The translations under genes were made by a program, and so were the position numbers. Below, in pieces: positions 24,701 to 25,457 of a DNA stretch of 25,457 bases. The notes beneath the pieces were generated by a model that saw only the letters and a program-made list of their open reading frames with translations, was not told the DNA's origin and did not search any database. Within the stretch, counting starts at the first letter, position 1, and each line of letters begins with the position of its first letter. Origin of the DNA: SIG299 sp045593825 (GTDB taxonomy: Bacteria > Bacillota > Clostridia > Lachnospirales > Lachnospiraceae); the NCBI GenBank assembly GCA_045593825.1, contig JAZNXI010000079.1:1-25457 (forward strand). Reading direction: 5' to 3'.

Positions 24701-25457
24701 AAGCATGTTATGCAACTCCAATCGATGAGGTAACCTTAACCATAGTAAATGATGTGGTGCCGGAAGCCGGAATGCAGGTGCCGTCGATTGAGGAGGTTGA
24801 TAGGGAGGCATATATATTTTATCCGCCATCTTTTTATGACGTTACAGACGGAAGTACTGTATTTCCGGAAATTGAAAACTTTGAGGTAGGACATATCTAT
24901 CAGATAGAGACTACTGTAATGGTAGCAGATGGTTATTTGTTTGATGACATTTCCGACATGACGGTGAATATTGAAGGGCTTACCGGGTATGAAAGCGTAG
25001 AGATGCAGGCGGTATACGGATATGATAATGAACGCTATAAAATTATTATCCGCTTCCCTGAAATCGAAGGACCGGAAGGTGTAACTGTAAGCGGTACTAT
25101 AACCAGCTCCGGTAGCGAAGGTGCTCTTGTTGAGGTAACCTTGACGAATACCGAGAATGAAAACATCAGTTATGTGAGATTGCTAGTGGGCAATTCTGCT
25201 GCTTACAGTATTGATGGTGTTATGCCGGGTACATATACCTTGAAGGTGGACAAGGCATACCATATGGATTCTGAAACAACTGTTGTTGTAGGCGAAGTAG
25301 ATGTGGTGCAGGATGTGACGTTGGTGCTTGGAAGCGGTGATAAGGAGTTCAGAATTCAAAAAGTCTTTTTGAATCTCACACAGGATATCAATGTAGGTTA
25401 TAGAGTAGATGTTCCTACCGGCTTTGAGGATCCATATATGGTATTCTCTTTTAACGG
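21763..25457 (+). CDS. Second giant secreted protein, partial (3' end off the window)
   Basis: Open for 1231 codons from ATG 21763 to the right edge. AAGGAGAG lies just upstream and the N-terminus is a signal peptide (MLVKKIKLLFSLLLILIVAL, likely cleavage after AHA near residue 29). A putative Ig (He_PIG-like) domain spans about 189-253 (GPDWLEVSNEGTISGKP). A beta-helix-like region follows (about 265-620, FDFNGHTLSC, then VVINGGIFESNGYAVHHF), then several beta-rich segments of unknown type. A carboxypeptidase-regulatory-like domain (about 1105-1190, SGTITSSGSEGALVEVTL) leads into the same C-terminal module as in the first giant protein, where the window stops. It is probably a surface or secreted partner of the first protein. 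Its internal domains differ, so the pair share the C-terminal end and not the binding part. No anchor signal is visible. Confidence 0.87.
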   Translation, partial: MLVKKIKLLFSLLLILIVALLIDNTTAHAEESEDTRTHIDRVDISTNIDSVFDYGNDNTTLEPILQMSQTTSEPVTISPYFDKWQRCDDGNWVSDYEKFISGQWRMMIHIRVNDNDANLVDDETKVYVDGELWETWVAYDYGDANAYIVVIPSEDLERFFIEEPAELTFHKLEKYDISGQRVNSVIESYSVAPSVEGGTRPYSYRKASGPDWLEVSNEGTISGKPTEIGTNEPLVVEVLDSNGGSKQITISVGNTLEENIIEVSTWEELEAAFQWNKPEGLYTTSQREMEYFTIRLMEDLSTNVASLTYTATVAKTFAIYRAYVTFDFNGHTLSCRDAISTSNYEYQFKDFIRIELHPNSYDEGSALRFIDSVGGGGIEMYSSRALETCDLSALHLVSGEKYYYIVNSSAYNTSNADHYVYFDGGKYELEARSEKVSNGTLSREVRYRGCVIAEDVRVEINDGHFYAHGEGAKFSVGDTCARELAAFGTSVTGVFNSTVPIESVIADDDRDSVVINGGIFESNGYAVHHFDDSLADLDSTVYMNFPTINGGYFIGQMGYTGHTFTYSDGNERYNDLPATVVISENSYVIGVDTDGDKFYTLEGMTLKDLHDLQSCVVLGKEAVQMKTSPVAGSYPASLIRESTQTETYTIEYKEPSWFTMGGIQCVPYYSIQGWNSGVTPTSKTGKTEVTVDYSKYKHNGGVNVSLGVMYLTPWNTTDYSFENEYNVELQVFYDVTDACENCYIEPVNGEYRVFDGDDFSFKITADKNYEINTNGSLEVSIDPSNNAGEVTWDSATNTYTVPNVVGDISIYVNKNTYGPTGVLQLKLETRTGVLTDLGSQLAGTTYTLKTQEEYKQNGLVVPNGYTLEKWTVTMNGESRSFSSGESITLSGAGYVIISPKYENLYNIQVINGKAYADAEHTQQISNAKDGKYVYIVADPPETGKVFWRWKVIDGYNGIPVGEYANPETTYYVNMDDALLEACYATPIDEVTLTIVNDVVPEAGMQVPSIEEVDREAYIFYPPSFYDVTDGSTVFPEIENFEVGHIYQIETTVMVADGYLFDDISDMTVNIEGLTGYESVEMQAVYGYDNERYKIIIRFPEIEGPEGVTVSGTITSSGSEGALVEVTLTNTENENISYVRLLVGNSAAYSIDGVMPGTYTLKVDKAYHMDSETTVVVGEVDVVQDVTLVLGSGDKEFRIQKVFLNLTQDINVGYRVDVPTGFEDPYMVFSFN
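25339..25457 (+). repeat. 119-bp direct repeat, copy 2, ending at the window edge
   Basis: Identical base for base to 20669-20787 and in the same reading frame of the homologous module. The sequence stops inside the repeat, so its full length is unknown. Confidence 0.97.

Overview
The window looks like chromosomal DNA from a Gram-positive, gut-type Clostridia, most likely Lachnospiraceae. The grounds are Shine-Dalgarno-rich starts, sigma-A type promoters, T-box control of two aminoacyl-tRNA synthetase genes, a clostridial metG with a C-terminal tRNA-binding domain, 7TM sensor proteins, and giant secreted proteins with MBG-like and beta-helix-like repeats. This placement is inference from gene content.

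Layout. (1) 1-4.3 kb: pheS (minus strand, running off the left edge) with a Phe T-box leader. Divergent from it is a methyl-accepting chemotaxis protein whose ~260-nt leader folds and carries its own intrinsic terminator. (2) 3.86-6.33 kb: metG with a T-box leader and a strong terminator. (3) 6.4-7.8 kb: an AT-rich AAA/DUF4143-type ATPase gene with a nuclease-like C-terminal motif. (4) 7.8-13.9 kb: a signalling block. It holds a seven-helix membrane protein fused directly to a LuxR-type HTH. After a terminator and a perfect TACCCCGGGGTA palindrome comes an operon of a 7TM pseudokinase, a sensor histidine kinase, a NarL-type response regulator (each joined by 4-nt ATGA overlaps) and a lipoprotein with a DUF3298/RsiV-like domain. 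(5) 13.87-14.61 kb: a 750-bp gene-free stretch with several hairpins and a 239-bp palindromic, MITE-like element rich in TACCCC/GGGGTA motifs. (6) 14.6 kb to the end: a cell-surface/secretion operon. It holds a small four-CxxC zinc-ribbon protein, a 2200-residue secreted repeat protein, a 33-residue peptide gene, a 9-bp hairpin, and a second giant secreted protein that is cut by the right edge.

How the parts may work together. Both giant proteins carry a carboxypeptidase-regulatory-like domain followed by the same C-terminal module. The DNA of that module is identical for the last 119 bases of the window, which suggests recent gene conversion and probably explains why the sequence stops there. 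The signalling block lies directly upstream. NarL-family regulators bind TACYYMT-type heptamers, and such motifs occur both before the sensor operon and before the surface operon. A plausible but unproven picture is a membrane-sensing cascade that controls expression of a pair of modular surface/secreted proteins with a small peptide encoded between them. The synthetase genes and the chemoreceptor are ordinary in kind, but three RNA-controlled leaders lie within 3.3 kb, and the one before the chemoreceptor matches no riboswitch class I can name.
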